Of a stretch of 64,000 bases of DNA, positions 8,928 to 18,314 are shown in pieces; positions within the stretch are counted from its first letter, which is position 1, and each line of letters opens with the position of its first letter. Below the pieces are notes generated by a model. That model worked only from the letters and a program-made list of their open reading frames with translations, ran no database searches and was not told the origin of the DNA. The translations under genes were made by a program, and so were the position numbers. The stretch is taken from positions 100,223 through 164,222 of the forward strand of contig JANQPA010000063.1 of NCBI GenBank assembly GCA_028285545.1, in the 5' to 3' direction. This DNA comes from Saprospiraceae bacterium. GTDB lineage: Bacteria; Bacteroidota; Bacteroidia; Chitinophagales; Saprospiraceae.

Positions 8928-10250
8928 ATGAAATTAAGTAGTCTAATTTTGGCTGTCATTTTACTCACCACATACAGTCTGAGCGCTCAGCGTTCTATTG
9001 AATTTGAGGAATATACCCTCGATAATGGTTTAAAAGTCTTATTACATCAGGATAATTCCGCTCCAGTAGTGGCTGTTTCTGTGATGTATCATGTAGGCTC
9101 AAAAAACGAAAGACCCGACCGGACGGGTTTTGCACATTTTTTTGAGCATCTACTCTTTGAGGGATCAGAAAATATTGGCAGAGGAGAATTTATGAAGTAT
9201 ATAGAAAATGCAGGAGGTACTTTTAATGCGAATACCTCTTTTGACAGAACTTTTTATTATGAAGTATTTCCTTCGAATGAATTGGAATTAGGATTATGGT
9301 TGGAGTCTGAACGCATGCTCCATGCCAAGGTAGAAACAAAGGGAATAGAAACCCAAAGAGAGGTAGTAAAAGAAGAACGTCGTCAAACTATAGACAATCA
9401 ACCTTATGCTACGTTTCCTGAAGAAATTCAAAAACGTGCTTTTAAAAAACATCCTTACCGATGGTCCATCATTGGATCTATGGATCATATTAATGCAGCT
9501 GAGGAACAGGATTTTAAGCAATTTTATGCAGATTTTTATGTGCCTAATAATGCCATATTATCCATTGCCGGTGATTTTGAGGTGAAAGGCACCAAAAAAT
9601 TAATCCAACAATATTTTGGAACCATACCAAAAGGAAAAAATGAGATTTACAGACCTAATATTGTGGAACCCCCGTTAAAAGGAGAAATTCGGGATACTGT
9701 TTATGATAATATCCAACTTCCCGCAGTTATCCAAGCTTATCGTACACCAGCCCAGGGAACAGAGGATTATTATGCGGTTTCTATGTTATCTACTTTGCTT
9801 TCAAATGGAGAAAGTTCAAGGATGTATCGTGCTTTAGTTGATGAGCAACAAAAAGCTCTTGGTGCAGGAACCTTTCCTTTCCCAACTGAAGATCCAGGTC
9901 TTGAATTTGTTTTTGGTATTGCAAATGTAGGGGTTGATGTCGGGGATTTAGAAAACGCTATGGATGCAGAGGTTAACAAAGTGCAAGAAGAACTAATCTC
10001 TGAAAAAGAATTCCAAAAATTACGTAATCAGGTGGAGTCCACCTTTATTTCTTCTAACTCAACCGTGCAGGGAATAGCACAAAGTATGGCCAATTATGAA
10101 ATGTATTTTGGAGATGCCAACCTTATTAATACCGAATTGGATAGATATATGAAAGTCAGTAAAGAGGATATTCAAAAGGCAGCTAAGAAGTATTTCCATA
10201 AGGATAATCGTGTCGTTTTGCATTATTTGCCAAAGTCTGCAAAACCTTAA
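8928..10250 (+). CDS. M16-family zinc peptidase, catalytic subunit
   Basis: A 440-residue secreted peptidase of the M16 (insulinase/pitrilysin, MPP-like) family. Signal peptide at residues 1-20 (ends L-S-A-Q). The inverted zinc motif H70-F-F-E73-H74 is intact, and the third ligand is probably the glutamate in the REVVKEER segment about 75 residues later. It is one half-size subunit, as in two-gene M16 systems in which an active and an inactive chain form a clam shell. The next gene, 54 nt downstream, is the expected inactive partner. It probably degrades peptides in the periplasm. Confidence 0.9.
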   Translation: MKLSSLILAVILLTTYSLSAQRSIEFEEYTLDNGLKVLLHQDNSAPVVAVSVMYHVGSKNERPDRTGFAHFFEHLLFEGSENIGRGEFMKYIENAGGTFNANTSFDRTFYYEVFPSNELELGLWLESERMLHAKVETKGIETQREVVKEERRQTIDNQPYATFPEEIQKRAFKKHPYRWSIIGSMDHINAAEEQDFKQFYADFYVPNNAILSIAGDFEVKGTKKLIQQYFGTIPKGKNEIYRPNIVEPPLKGEIRDTVYDNIQLPAVIQAYRTPAQGTEDYYAVSMLSTLLSNGESSRMYRALVDEQQKALGAGTFPFPTEDPGLEFVFGIANVGVDVGDLENAMDAEVNKVQEELISEKEFQKLRNQVESTFISSNSTVQGIAQSMANYEMYFGDANLINTELDRYMKVSKEDIQKAAKKYFHKDNRVVLHYLPKSAKP

Positions 10251-10304
10251 TGGTTCCTCTTTATTCTTTTAAAAATCTTTAATCAGATTATAACATTATA
10301 GAAA

Positions 10305-12383
10305 ATGAAAAAAATCTTATTCTTTCTAATAGCAAGCTTCACAATAATATCCCTGCATGGCCAGGAGGATTTTCGTAAACAACGCCCTAAACCAGGGCCT
10401 GCCCCCAAAGTTAAATTAGGGGAGACCCAAGAGTTTCAACTGGACAATGGTTTAAAAGTAATTGTGGTTGAGAATCACAAATTGCCCAGAGTATCTTTCC
10501 AATTGTTCATTAATGTTCCACTTATTCAGGAAAAAGGAGCGGTAGGAATGTCTGGCCTAGCTGGTCAGATGCTAAAAACAGGAACCAGTACCAAATCAAA
10601 AGCAGAAATTGATGAAGCAGTAGACTTTATTGGTGCGGCCTTCTCCACCAGTTCCAATGGAATGTTTGGCTCAGCTTTGTCAAAGCATAAAGAAACCTTA
10701 CTGGATTTGATGACAGATGTTTTATATAATCCTTCTTTCCCTGCCGACGAATTTGATAAACTCAAAAATCAAACGCTGTCAGGCTTAACTTTTAGCAAGG
10801 ACGATCCCAATACCATTGCCGGTAATGTCGCTACGGTACTTCGCTACGGTAAAGATCACCCTTATGGAGAAATTACAACAGAAGCATCTGTTGAAAATAT
10901 AACGGTCGACATGTGTAAGGAATATTATAATAATTATTTCTTGCCCAATCTTTCTTATCTGATCATTGTAGGAGATATTACGGGTAAAGAAGCTGAGAAT
11001 GTGGCGAATAAATATTTCTCTTCCTGGAAAAGAAAAGACATTGCCAAAGAGCGCTTTGAAACGCCAACGGCTCCCAAAGAAAGAGAAGTCGCATTTGTGA
11101 ATAAAACAGGGGCGGTTCAGTCGGTTATTAATATTACTTATCCTTTGGATCTTAAACCAGGAAGTGAATATGCTACTAAGGCAGGATTGTTAAACAGTAT
11201 TTTGGGAGGGGGAGCAACAGGCCGCTTGTTCCAAAATCTTAGAGAAGACAAAGGTTATACTTATGGCGCTTATTCTTCCCTATCCAATGATCCTAATGTG
11301 GGTTATTTTGCTGCCTCGGCCAGTGTTAGAAATGAGGTGACTGATAGTTCTTTGATGGAATTTATGAATGAGTTAAATCGAATTAGAGATGTCGAAATTG
11401 ATGCGGAGGAATTAAAATATGCCAAGGCAAAACAAGCAGGTTCTTTCACTCGATCTTTAGAAAACCCACAATCGCTGGCTTCTTATGCTTTTAATACGGC
11501 ACGATATAAATTGAGTAAAGACTATTATTCTAATTACTTGCAAAGATTAGATAGAATTACAGCAGAAGATTTAAAAGAAACAGCCAATAAGTTTATCCGC
11601 CCGGATAATGCCTATGTACTTGTTGTCGGTAATAAGGATGAGGTAGTAGAAAAGATCAAACCATTTGATGCTGATGGGCAGGTTGATTTTTATGATATCT
11701 ATGGTACCAAACTCCAGCCTGTAACAGCGGCTCTACCTTCTGATTTAGATGGCGATGGTGTCATTGCGAAATACATAAAAGCTCTTGGGGGTGCAGACAA
11801 ATTAGCTACCGTTAATGATTTGACTACAAAAATGTCGGGCTCTATTCAAGGACAAACCATTGACATTACCAATCAGCAGAAAAATGGAAAAATGTCAGTG
11901 ACCACTTCACTTTCCGGGCAAGTCATGGCACAGCAGGTTTTTGATGGTAAAAAAGGAATGGTAATGCAAATGGGTGCCAAGCAACCATTGGATGAAAAAC
12001 AAGCCTCAGCCATGAAAATCCAAGCCCTTCCTTTCCCAGAATTAAAATATGGTGCCCTTGGAGTAAAAGCTGAATTAAAAGGATTAGATAATGTTGATGG
12101 CAAAAAAGTATACGAGGTAGTGCTTACTCGTCCAGATGGTAGCAAAGTAACCGATTTCTTTGATGCGCAATCTTATCTTAAGTTGCGTTCTGTTCAGACG
12201 GTTGAAGCAATGGGGCAAACCATCACAAATACTACTGATTTTGCAGGATATAAAGAAGTAGAGGGCATTCAGTTTCCTCATTCCATTACCATTTCAGGTA
12301 TGTTACCCATACCTTTAAAAACTAAAGTTGAATCCATCTCCATCAACTCAGGGATTTCCGATGATGTGTTTAAAATAGAATAA
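10305..12383 (+). CDS. M16-family non-catalytic subunit with C-terminal extra domain
   Basis: A 692-residue secreted M16 protein (signal peptide 1-19). At the place of HxxEH it reads G-L-A-G-Q-M-L, so the zinc site is absent. The R/Y motif used by inactive M16 partners to hold substrate is present as R-E-D-K-G-Y-T-Y-G (around residue 310). Two M16 domains occupy about residues 40-460. The last 215 residues form an extra domain starting near D-L-D-G-D-G-V, with a pattern (I-K-A-L-G-G-A-D-K-L, later P-F-P-E-L-K-Y) like the outer-membrane-lipoprotein-sorting fold found behind many Bacteroidota M16 proteins. It pairs with the active subunit upstream. Confidence 0.88.
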   Translation: MKKILFFLIASFTIISLHGQEDFRKQRPKPGPAPKVKLGETQEFQLDNGLKVIVVENHKLPRVSFQLFINVPLIQEKGAVGMSGLAGQMLKTGTSTKSKAEIDEAVDFIGAAFSTSSNGMFGSALSKHKETLLDLMTDVLYNPSFPADEFDKLKNQTLSGLTFSKDDPNTIAGNVATVLRYGKDHPYGEITTEASVENITVDMCKEYYNNYFLPNLSYLIIVGDITGKEAENVANKYFSSWKRKDIAKERFETPTAPKEREVAFVNKTGAVQSVINITYPLDLKPGSEYATKAGLLNSILGGGATGRLFQNLREDKGYTYGAYSSLSNDPNVGYFAASASVRNEVTDSSLMEFMNELNRIRDVEIDAEELKYAKAKQAGSFTRSLENPQSLASYAFNTARYKLSKDYYSNYLQRLDRITAEDLKETANKFIRPDNAYVLVVGNKDEVVEKIKPFDADGQVDFYDIYGTKLQPVTAALPSDLDGDGVIAKYIKALGGADKLATVNDLTTKMSGSIQGQTIDITNQQKNGKMSVTTSLSGQVMAQQVFDGKKGMVMQMGAKQPLDEKQASAMKIQALPFPELKYGALGVKAELKGLDNVDGKKVYEVVLTRPDGSKVTDFFDAQSYLKLRSVQTVEAMGQTITNTTDFAGYKEVEGIQFPHSITISGMLPIPLKTKVESISINSGISDDVFKIE

Positions 12384-12384
12384 A

Positions 12385-12425
12385 AGGAAGTCGGAAGGTG
12401 GAAGGTGGAAGTCGGAAGCCGGAAT
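12385..12425. repeat. Short-word array (ggaagtc/ggaaggt type)
   Basis: Purine-rich word of 7 nt repeated about six times with variation (ggaagtc, ggaaggt, ggaagcc), starting directly after the stop codon of the M16 gene. Confidence 0.75.
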
Positions 12426-12442
12426 TTGAGGAGGAATTTAAT

Positions 12443-12483
12443 AAATAGTTTACGTGGGCTGTAATGGCTTACGTAAACTATTT
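12443..12483 (+). terminator. Rho-independent terminator after the M16 operon
   Basis: Perfect 13-bp stem aaatagtttacgt (12443-12455) with acgtaaactattt (12471-12483), 15-nt loop, followed by ttattttac. Confidence 0.8.
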
Positions 12484-12688
12484 TTATTTTACAGGCGAAA
12501 TAAGGCTTTGTAGGTTGTTTCACTTTAATTAATTCGTTTTAGGGATATTTTGCAAAGGCATGAAAAAATTAAATTTGTTTTTTCAAATATCTTTTTTGTT
12601 GATAATGAAGTTGTTATGCTTTATTAAGTTGGCGTTTTTACTTGAAATTGGATTTTGAAATCGAACTTGTCCATAATCAATCAGGTTA

Positions 12689-12754
12689 AACCAATAACCA
12701 ATAACCAATAACCAATAACCAATAACCAATAACGAATAACGAATAACGAATAAC
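12689..12754. repeat. Tandem heptamer array aaccaat/aacgaat
   Basis: Six copies of aaccaat followed by three copies of aacgaat and a partial copy, all head to tail. The array ends 41 nt before the start of the asparaginase-fold gene. The same words occur singly at 17317-17335, 39632-39668 and 44928-44941. Confidence 0.95.
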
Positions 12755-12795
12755 CCACAAAGCAAAACAATGAAACTATTTTTATTAAAAAAGCT

Positions 12796-13284
12796 ATGAT
12801 CCAAATTTTCGTTACCGGTGGAACATTTGACAAAGAATACAATTACATCAATGGAGAGTTATTTTTTAAGGATACCCATATCCCTAAAATGATGGAAAGG
12901 GGCAGATGTCGCTTAGACATCGACGTAAAAACCCTTATGATGATTGACAGCCTTGAAATGACGGAAGAAGACAGATCTATCATTGCACATAATTGCAGGC
13001 GGAGTAAACTAGATCAAATTATTATAACTCATGGTACTGACAAAATGGTAGAAACCGCTTCTTATTTAGCCGATGCTGGCATTGAAAAGAAAACGATTGT
13101 GTTAACTGGAGCAATGATTCCATATGCTTTTGGTACTTCTTCTGATGGTTTTTTTAATCTGGGAAGTGCTTTAGCCTTTGTTCAGACCTTGGAACCTGGA
13201 GTCTATGTAGTAATGAATGGCCGTTATTTCGATTGGAGAAATGTTAAAAAGAACAGGAAAACGGGCATATTTGAAGAAATATGA
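12796..13284 (+). CDS. Half-length asparaginase-domain protein
   Basis: The 162 residues match only the N-terminal domain of type I/II L-asparaginases. The first nucleophile motif T7-G-G-T10 and the second catalytic motif T78-H-G-T81-D82-K are both present, as is V-L-T-G-A-M-I-P. The C-terminal domain, which in normal enzymes (about 330 residues) completes the dimer interface, is absent. The reading frame ends cleanly in a charged tail, so this looks like a stand-alone family and not a fresh truncation. Activity toward asparagine is doubtful; a related amidohydrolase or binding role is possible. Confidence 0.82.
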   Translation: MIQIFVTGGTFDKEYNYINGELFFKDTHIPKMMERGRCRLDIDVKTLMMIDSLEMTEEDRSIIAHNCRRSKLDQIIITHGTDKMVETASYLADAGIEKKTIVLTGAMIPYAFGTSSDGFFNLGSALAFVQTLEPGVYVVMNGRYFDWRNVKKNRKTGIFEEI

Positions 13285-13507
13285 GACTAAGTTGTTACTA
13301 AGGATAAACTTTATCGTTTTTTAAGAAATTATCCTAAATAGGAATGAAACCATTTTAAAAATATTCGTCAAAAGCATTAAAGTACAGCAGTCAATGATTA
13401 CAGAACTGGAATAGTTATTAGTTTTATTGTTGATTAAGAATTTATAGGTATTTTTTAGAATAGTTTATTCCTGTTAAGAAGTAGCACAATATTGCAAACT
13501 ATATTTT

Positions 13508-13729
13508 ATGGAATATTTAGGATTAATATTAGAATTCATTTTCCTTGGCATCGGTATTTATTTTTATTTATTTTCTATAGGAAAAATAAATTCTAAAAAC
13601 CCGGAGGCCCAAAAAAAAGCAGATGCTTTTAGACAAGGGAATCAACGATGGCTGAGATTATTAAGCCTGGCACTCATAGCTTTAATGTCTGTAGAAATTA
13701 TTCTACACATTCAATCGATGGTTTCATAA
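13508..13729 (+). CDS. Small two-helix membrane protein, unknown
   Basis: I do not recognise this 73-residue protein. It has two hydrophobic helices (about residues 4-24 and 50-68) separated by a short basic, polar segment (S-K-N-P-E-A-Q-K-K-A-D). The start has only a weak ribosome site, as is usual in Bacteroidota. It is flanked by non-repetitive AT-rich gaps and appears to be transcribed alone. It is probably an integral inner-membrane protein. Confidence 0.55.
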   Translation: MEYLGLILEFIFLGIGIYFYLFSIGKINSKNPEAQKKADAFRQGNQRWLRLLSLALIALMSVEIILHIQSMVS

Positions 13730-13882
13730 TAGATGATTATCGTTAATAATGATTATTTAACACTGGTTGAAGACAACAAACAGTGATCAACTCACGACTA
13801 AAAAGACAATAATTTATTATTATTGCGTAACACCTCATAAGGTGTTGATTTTAAGGCTGTATTTAAAATGTTTAATATACAT

Positions 13883-15496
13883 ATGAAAAAAATCATATCA
13901 TTCCTTTTGCCTTTGTTTTTGGTCACTTCGGCCAATTATGCCCAATCCGATTCAGACTTTTTTGATCTAGACAAAATTCAGGAGATAAAAATAGATTTTG
14001 AACAAGATAACTGGCGCTATTTGTTAGATTCGCTCAGATATAATGGTGATGGCAAGTTAATTGCAAATATTAATGTAAATGGTCAATCCTATTCAGATGT
14101 TGGTATCAGATATTGGTTAGGAACCTCCTTCCAACCTGGAGCTTTCCGTAATGACCTCCATATTGATCTGGATATGGTTAGGATGACGCAAAGACATGCA
14201 AATAGAACCTCAATAGAACTTTCAAGCGCAGTAAGGGACCCCAGTATGGTTCGAGAAGTTCTTTCATATGGGATTGCAAGGACTTATATGCCTGCCTCCA
14301 GGGCTAATTTTGCCAAACTATATATCAATGATGAATATTGGGGATTGTTTGTTAACATCGAACCAATTGACAGAAATTTTTTACAAGATAACCTGGGATC
14401 TTCTAATGGCTCTTTTTATTATAGTCAGGCCAAACAGAATAAGAATGCCCCGCAAGGATGTAAAGAAAAGATTTTTGGTACCCTTCAAAAAGATTCCGGC
14501 ACCAATTGCCTGGCAGCAAATTTCGCCGATCTTTCTGGCAATGGTTATTCAGATCTATCAAATTTAATTGACATCTTAAATAATAAACCAGAAGAGGTAG
14601 CTCGAATACTGGATGTAGATAGAACACTTTGGATGCTGGCCTTTAATAATGTAATGGCCAATTTGGACAGCTACACTGGTCAATATAGTCCCAACTATTA
14701 TTTGTATAGAAATAATAATGGTCAGTTTGTACCTATCCTTTGGGATTTAAACTTAGCAGCTGGCAGTCTAAAAAATACAGGCCAGGGATCTGATTTATCG
14801 GTAAAAGCTATGAGCAAACTCGATCCGCTGTTGCATGCCAACAACAGAACTAAACCCTTAATCAGCCAGTTATTAAAAAACGAAGAGTATAAGAAAATCT
14901 ATCTGGCACATGTCAGAACGATCACTTATGAGCAATTTGTAAATAGTGATTTTGAAAAACGAGCGACTGAGCTCCAAAGTAAAATTCAGCAAGATTTTAT
15001 CGATGATCCTAATAAATATTATGCCGCTGAAGATTTTGAAAAAAGTTTGACCTCTATAGTTGGAAAAACAAGTAGAATTCCTGGATTAACCTCCTTTATG
15101 GAAGATCGGGCCAATTTTTTGAAAAAGGATCCCAATATGTTGTTTTTACCTTCTCAATTAGAGGATATACAGTTTAAAAGAAGAGAAAGATTTTCAAATG
15201 AGTTGGTGAAGAATTTTCAAATTAAAGCCAAGGTGACCAACTATCCTAAGCAGGTATTTGTTTATTATAGGTTTAGTGATACTGAGGCCTTTAAAAAAGT
15301 ACGCGCATTTGACGATGGCAAACACGAAGATGATCAGGCTCGAGATGGAATATTTGGATTGAAAATAGAACCCGTTTCAGATAGTTCTACTTTACAATAC
15401 TATTTTTTCGTCGAAAATGCTAAAACAGCAAATTTTGACCCCCCTCGATATATGTATGAGCCTTATAAAATTAGCTTGTCGGAGCTTAATCGCTAG
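13883..15496 (+). CDS. Secreted CotH-family protein, divergent copy
   Basis: One of two tandem CotH paralogues (537 residues from this start). I chose the ATG at 13883, not 13868, because it begins the signal peptide M-K-K-I-I-S-F. The CotH signature block is present: R-D-P-S-M-V-R-E-V-L-S-Y, then N-F-A-K-L-Y-I-N-D-E-Y-W-G-L-F and E-P-I-D, and the metal-binding W-D-L-N. CotH proteins are atypical kinases. However, the nucleotide-binding segment that reads R-Y-K-G-N-S-S in the next gene reads R-Y-W-L-G-T-S here, and the lysines that follow are missing, so this copy may be inactive. The C-terminal 100 residues form a beta domain found in surface proteins. Confidence 0.82.
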   Translation: MKKIISFLLPLFLVTSANYAQSDSDFFDLDKIQEIKIDFEQDNWRYLLDSLRYNGDGKLIANINVNGQSYSDVGIRYWLGTSFQPGAFRNDLHIDLDMVRMTQRHANRTSIELSSAVRDPSMVREVLSYGIARTYMPASRANFAKLYINDEYWGLFVNIEPIDRNFLQDNLGSSNGSFYYSQAKQNKNAPQGCKEKIFGTLQKDSGTNCLAANFADLSGNGYSDLSNLIDILNNKPEEVARILDVDRTLWMLAFNNVMANLDSYTGQYSPNYYLYRNNNGQFVPILWDLNLAAGSLKNTGQGSDLSVKAMSKLDPLLHANNRTKPLISQLLKNEEYKKIYLAHVRTITYEQFVNSDFEKRATELQSKIQQDFIDDPNKYYAAEDFEKSLTSIVGKTSRIPGLTSFMEDRANFLKKDPNMLFLPSQLEDIQFKRRERFSNELVKNFQIKAKVTNYPKQVFVYYRFSDTEAFKKVRAFDDGKHEDDQARDGIFGLKIEPVSDSSTLQYYFFVENAKTANFDPPRYMYEPYKISLSELNR

Positions 15497-15583
15497 CTTT
15501 ATCCAGCTAATTTATATCTTTAGGTGCTGAAGAAATTTTTGACAGAGGCCAGATCATAATTTATCACTTTTTATGGTCTGCCA

Positions 15584-15660
15584 AATATTATCTCTCTGAG
15601 TTTTTTTAATCAGGGAAAATTTCATTTTCCCTGATTAAAAAAACTTAGAAAAATAATATT
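15584..15660. terminator. Long nested inverted repeat between the CotH genes
   Basis: Perfect 22-bp stem (15599-15620 with 15624-15645) with a 3-nt loop, and an outer 8-bp stem aatattat/ataatatt (15584-15591, 15653-15660). T-runs on both sides make it a possible bidirectional terminator. Just after it, ccgcc-aaa-ggcgg (15669-15681) is another small hairpin. Confidence 0.75.
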
Positions 15661-15736
15661 AACTGGCGAATCCGCCAAAGGCGGGTGAGACAGTTTCTCT
15701 TAACTCTTCTATTCATCTAAACAAACTGAAGAGGCT

Positions 15737-17329
15737 ATGTTTAAATCGATTTTTCTCCTGTTTTTTACCCTTAGCATTGCAACCTGTGCTAAAAGCCAGG
15801 ATATCTTTCACCCCGATTCTATTCTGGAGGTAAAGTTATATTTTATTGAGTCTGATTGGCATAACATTCTAGACTCGCTAAAGGAGGACCGAAAAGAAGA
15901 AAGGCTGGATGGAAAAGCCTATGTTAATGGTGTTAAATACAACAAAATTGCTGTTCGATACAAAGGCAACAGCTCTTATCACAGTGTAGAAAGACGTGGG
16001 GAAAAAAAATTGCCACTCAATATTAAATTCGATAAAGATTTCAGATTACCTGGAGATTATAATCGACTGAAATTGGCGAATGGATTTAGAGATCCAAGTT
16101 TTGTTAGGGAAGTCATCTCTTATGAGATAGCCCGTAAATACCTACATGCCCCAAAGGCTAATTTTGCTAATGTCTATGTTAATGACGAATATCTGGGATT
16201 GTATACTAGTGCAGAGGATGTAGATAAAACCTTTTTCCAGGATCATTTTAATTTTCAAAAAGGAGTCATCTTTAAGTGTGATCCCGATTGGAGGGCCAAA
16301 CAACCTGATTATTGCCCTGAAGCTGATAAGGCTTCCCTGATGTATCTTGGTGAAGATTCTTTATGCTATCAAGGACTGTATGAACTTAAATCTAACCACG
16401 GTTGGAAGGAACTAATTGCCCTTACCAAAGAATTGAATGAAGCTAATCCTCAAATTGAGAAGATGCTAAATGTCGATCAAAGTCTTTGGATGATGGCTTT
16501 TAATAATGTCCTGGTGAATTTGGATAGTTATGCCGGAGCATTCAGCCATAATTATTACTTATACCAGGATTCTTTTGGTGTTTTTCATCCCATTGTCTGG
16601 GATATGAATTTGTCTTTTGGCGGCTTTACTTTATTGACAGAAGAAAAAGTACTTGAGACGGAGGATCTCCAAAAGTTTAGCCTTTTTACCAATTATAATA
16701 ATGAAAAAAGGCCCCTGGCTTCAAAACTTTTGAAGAATGACCTTTATCGAAAAATTTATGTCGCCCATTCCAAAACCATTCTAGAGGAAAATTTCACCAA
16801 TGGTTTTTTCAAGCAAAGAGTAGACTCACTGATGGCTTTTGTAGCCCCACATGTAGAAAAAGACAGTCAAAAATTGTATTCCTTAGAGGATTTTCACTTA
16901 AATTTTGATACTACCGTTATGGCTAATTCTGCACCCATCATAGGATTGTATGAATTGATGGACAAGCGTGTCGAATACTTAGAAAATCATCCTTTAATGC
17001 AAAGAGAGAGCCCTACCATTGATGAAATCAAGCATCAATCAATTGAAGATCAGATTCAGATCGATGTAAAAGCTGCGGGTGCTATTCAGGTTTGGCTATG
17101 CTATCGAAATGCCGGTAATATTAATTTTCAAAGAACACAGATGATTGGAGGAGAAATAGCTGGAAGTGAAAGCGGTGATCTGCAAAAGTGGTCATTTGCT
17201 CTTCCTGCCAAGGATATTCAGGAATATTACATCATTGCAGAAGGTGAAAAAGCAGCTATCCTAGCTCCCAGAAGGGCTTCCAAAGAATTTTTCAGCGTCT
17301 CATCACCCCATATAACGAATAACGAATAA
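15737..17329 (+). CDS. Secreted CotH-family kinase-like protein
   Basis: The second CotH paralogue (530 residues, signal peptide 1-20). It keeps the elements expected of an active CotH kinase: A-V-R-Y-K-G-N-S-S, a lysine-rich strand K-K-L-P-L-N-I-K-F, R-D-P-S-F-V-R-E-V-I-S-Y, N-V-Y-V-N-D-E-Y-L-G-L-Y, E-D-V-D and W-D-M-N. CotH kinases phosphorylate extracellular proteins in spore formers; the substrate in Bacteroidota is unknown. It follows the divergent copy by 240 nt with a large inverted repeat between them, so the two may be transcribed separately. Confidence 0.85.
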   Translation: MFKSIFLLFFTLSIATCAKSQDIFHPDSILEVKLYFIESDWHNILDSLKEDRKEERLDGKAYVNGVKYNKIAVRYKGNSSYHSVERRGEKKLPLNIKFDKDFRLPGDYNRLKLANGFRDPSFVREVISYEIARKYLHAPKANFANVYVNDEYLGLYTSAEDVDKTFFQDHFNFQKGVIFKCDPDWRAKQPDYCPEADKASLMYLGEDSLCYQGLYELKSNHGWKELIALTKELNEANPQIEKMLNVDQSLWMMAFNNVLVNLDSYAGAFSHNYYLYQDSFGVFHPIVWDMNLSFGGFTLLTEEKVLETEDLQKFSLFTNYNNEKRPLASKLLKNDLYRKIYVAHSKTILEENFTNGFFKQRVDSLMAFVAPHVEKDSQKLYSLEDFHLNFDTTVMANSAPIIGLYELMDKRVEYLENHPLMQRESPTIDEIKHQSIEDQIQIDVKAAGAIQVWLCYRNAGNINFQRTQMIGGEIAGSESGDLQKWSFALPAKDIQEYYIIAEGEKAAILAPRRASKEFFSVSSPHITNNE

Positions 17330-17342
17330 CCGACAACCGATC
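17317..17342. repeat. Short-word array (aacgaat type) before the YheT-like gene
   Basis: The words aacgaat, aacgaat and aaccgac run from the end of the CotH gene, whose TAA stop lies inside a repeat word, up to the next start codon. Confidence 0.6.
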
Positions 17343-17345
17343 CCA

Positions 17346-18314
17346 ATGCCGCTGATACAAAAATCGACCTATAGACGGGCTCCGTTCTATCAATTTAATG
17401 GCCACCTGCAAACCATCTTTCCATCTGCCCTGCGCAAAATTGAAGTGGCCTATGAACGAGAACGCCTGGAATTAGATGATGGCGATTTTGTGGACCTCGA
17501 TTGGATTGATAATAAGAGTTCCTGCCTGGCAGTTCTTTCACATGGCCTGGAGGGTAATTCTCAGCGATCCTACATTTTAGGAATGGCCAAGCTTTTTAAT
17601 GAAAAAAAGTGGGATGTCTTGGCCTGGAATTGTCGCTCCTGTAGTGAAGAGATGAACCGAAATTTCCGCCTGTACAATCATGGAGAAATTGGAGATATTG
17701 GTCTGGTTATTGAACATGCTCTTCACCTTAAAGATTACCAGAAAATTGTTTTGGTGGGTTACAGCATGGGAGGAAATATTACCTTGAAATATCTGGGAGT
17801 TAATGGCAAAAGTTTACCAGATGTTATCAAGGGGGGTATTGCTTTTTCCACTCCTTGTGATCTGGAATCAAGTTCTAATACTTTGGACAAGCCAGGTAAT
17901 TTTGTTTACCGGAGAAAGTTTTTAAATAAGCTGAAAGAAAAGCTGGGAAGGAAAGCCGAACAGTTTCCCGGAACAATAGATATGTCCAAATTTGAAGCCA
18001 TTAAGGTCTGGAGAGATTTCGATGTTTTTTATTCTGCTCCCATCAGTGGTTATGGTAGTGTGGAAGATTTTTATTGGCATTGTAGTGCCAAAAATTTCTT
18101 GCAGGACCTGAAGGTTCCCACCCTCTTGGTCAATGCTCAAAATGACCCCATTTTAACTCCTGCATGCTCTCCTATTGATATTGCCAATTCCCATCCGTAT
18201 TTTTACCTGGAAACTCCCAAACAGGGAGGTCACGTCGGTTTTGCCTGGAGTGGTAAGCCCTATACCTGGTCTGAATGGAGAGTGATGGATTTTGTAAGTT
18301 CAAACCTTAATTGA
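17346..18314 (+). CDS. YheT-like alpha/beta hydrolase
   Basis: A 322-residue cytoplasmic alpha/beta-hydrolase of the YheT/UPF0017 group. The oxyanion segment H-G-L-E-G-N-S is at about residue 70, the nucleophile elbow G-Y-S-M-G-G-N around residue 140, an acid lies in N-A-Q-N-D-P-I and the catalytic His is in G-G-H-V-G-F near the C-terminus. The family includes esterases and lipases of unclear natural substrate. It begins 16 nt after the CotH kinase stop codon, so co-transcription with it is possible. Confidence 0.85.
   Translation: MPLIQKSTYRRAPFYQFNGHLQTIFPSALRKIEVAYERERLELDDGDFVDLDWIDNKSSCLAVLSHGLEGNSQRSYILGMAKLFNEKKWDVLAWNCRSCSEEMNRNFRLYNHGEIGDIGLVIEHALHLKDYQKIVLVGYSMGGNITLKYLGVNGKSLPDVIKGGIAFSTPCDLESSSNTLDKPGNFVYRRKFLNKLKEKLGRKAEQFPGTIDMSKFEAIKVWRDFDVFYSAPISGYGSVEDFYWHCSAKNFLQDLKVPTLLVNAQNDPILTPACSPIDIANSHPYFYLETPKQGGHVGFAWSGKPYTWSEWRVMDFVSSNLN

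Larger units (their letters stand above)
12384..12795. other. Intergenic stretch with terminator and two word arrays
   Basis: This 412-nt gap holds a word array (12385-12425), a strong terminator (12443-12483) and a heptamer array (12689-12754). Open frames across it are translations of repeats and are not supported as genes. Confidence 0.7.

Noticed and set aside
12796..13284. Truncated asparaginase pseudogene
   Set aside because: Frame, ending and motifs are intact and no C-terminal asparaginase remnant is visible downstream; a short family is more likely.
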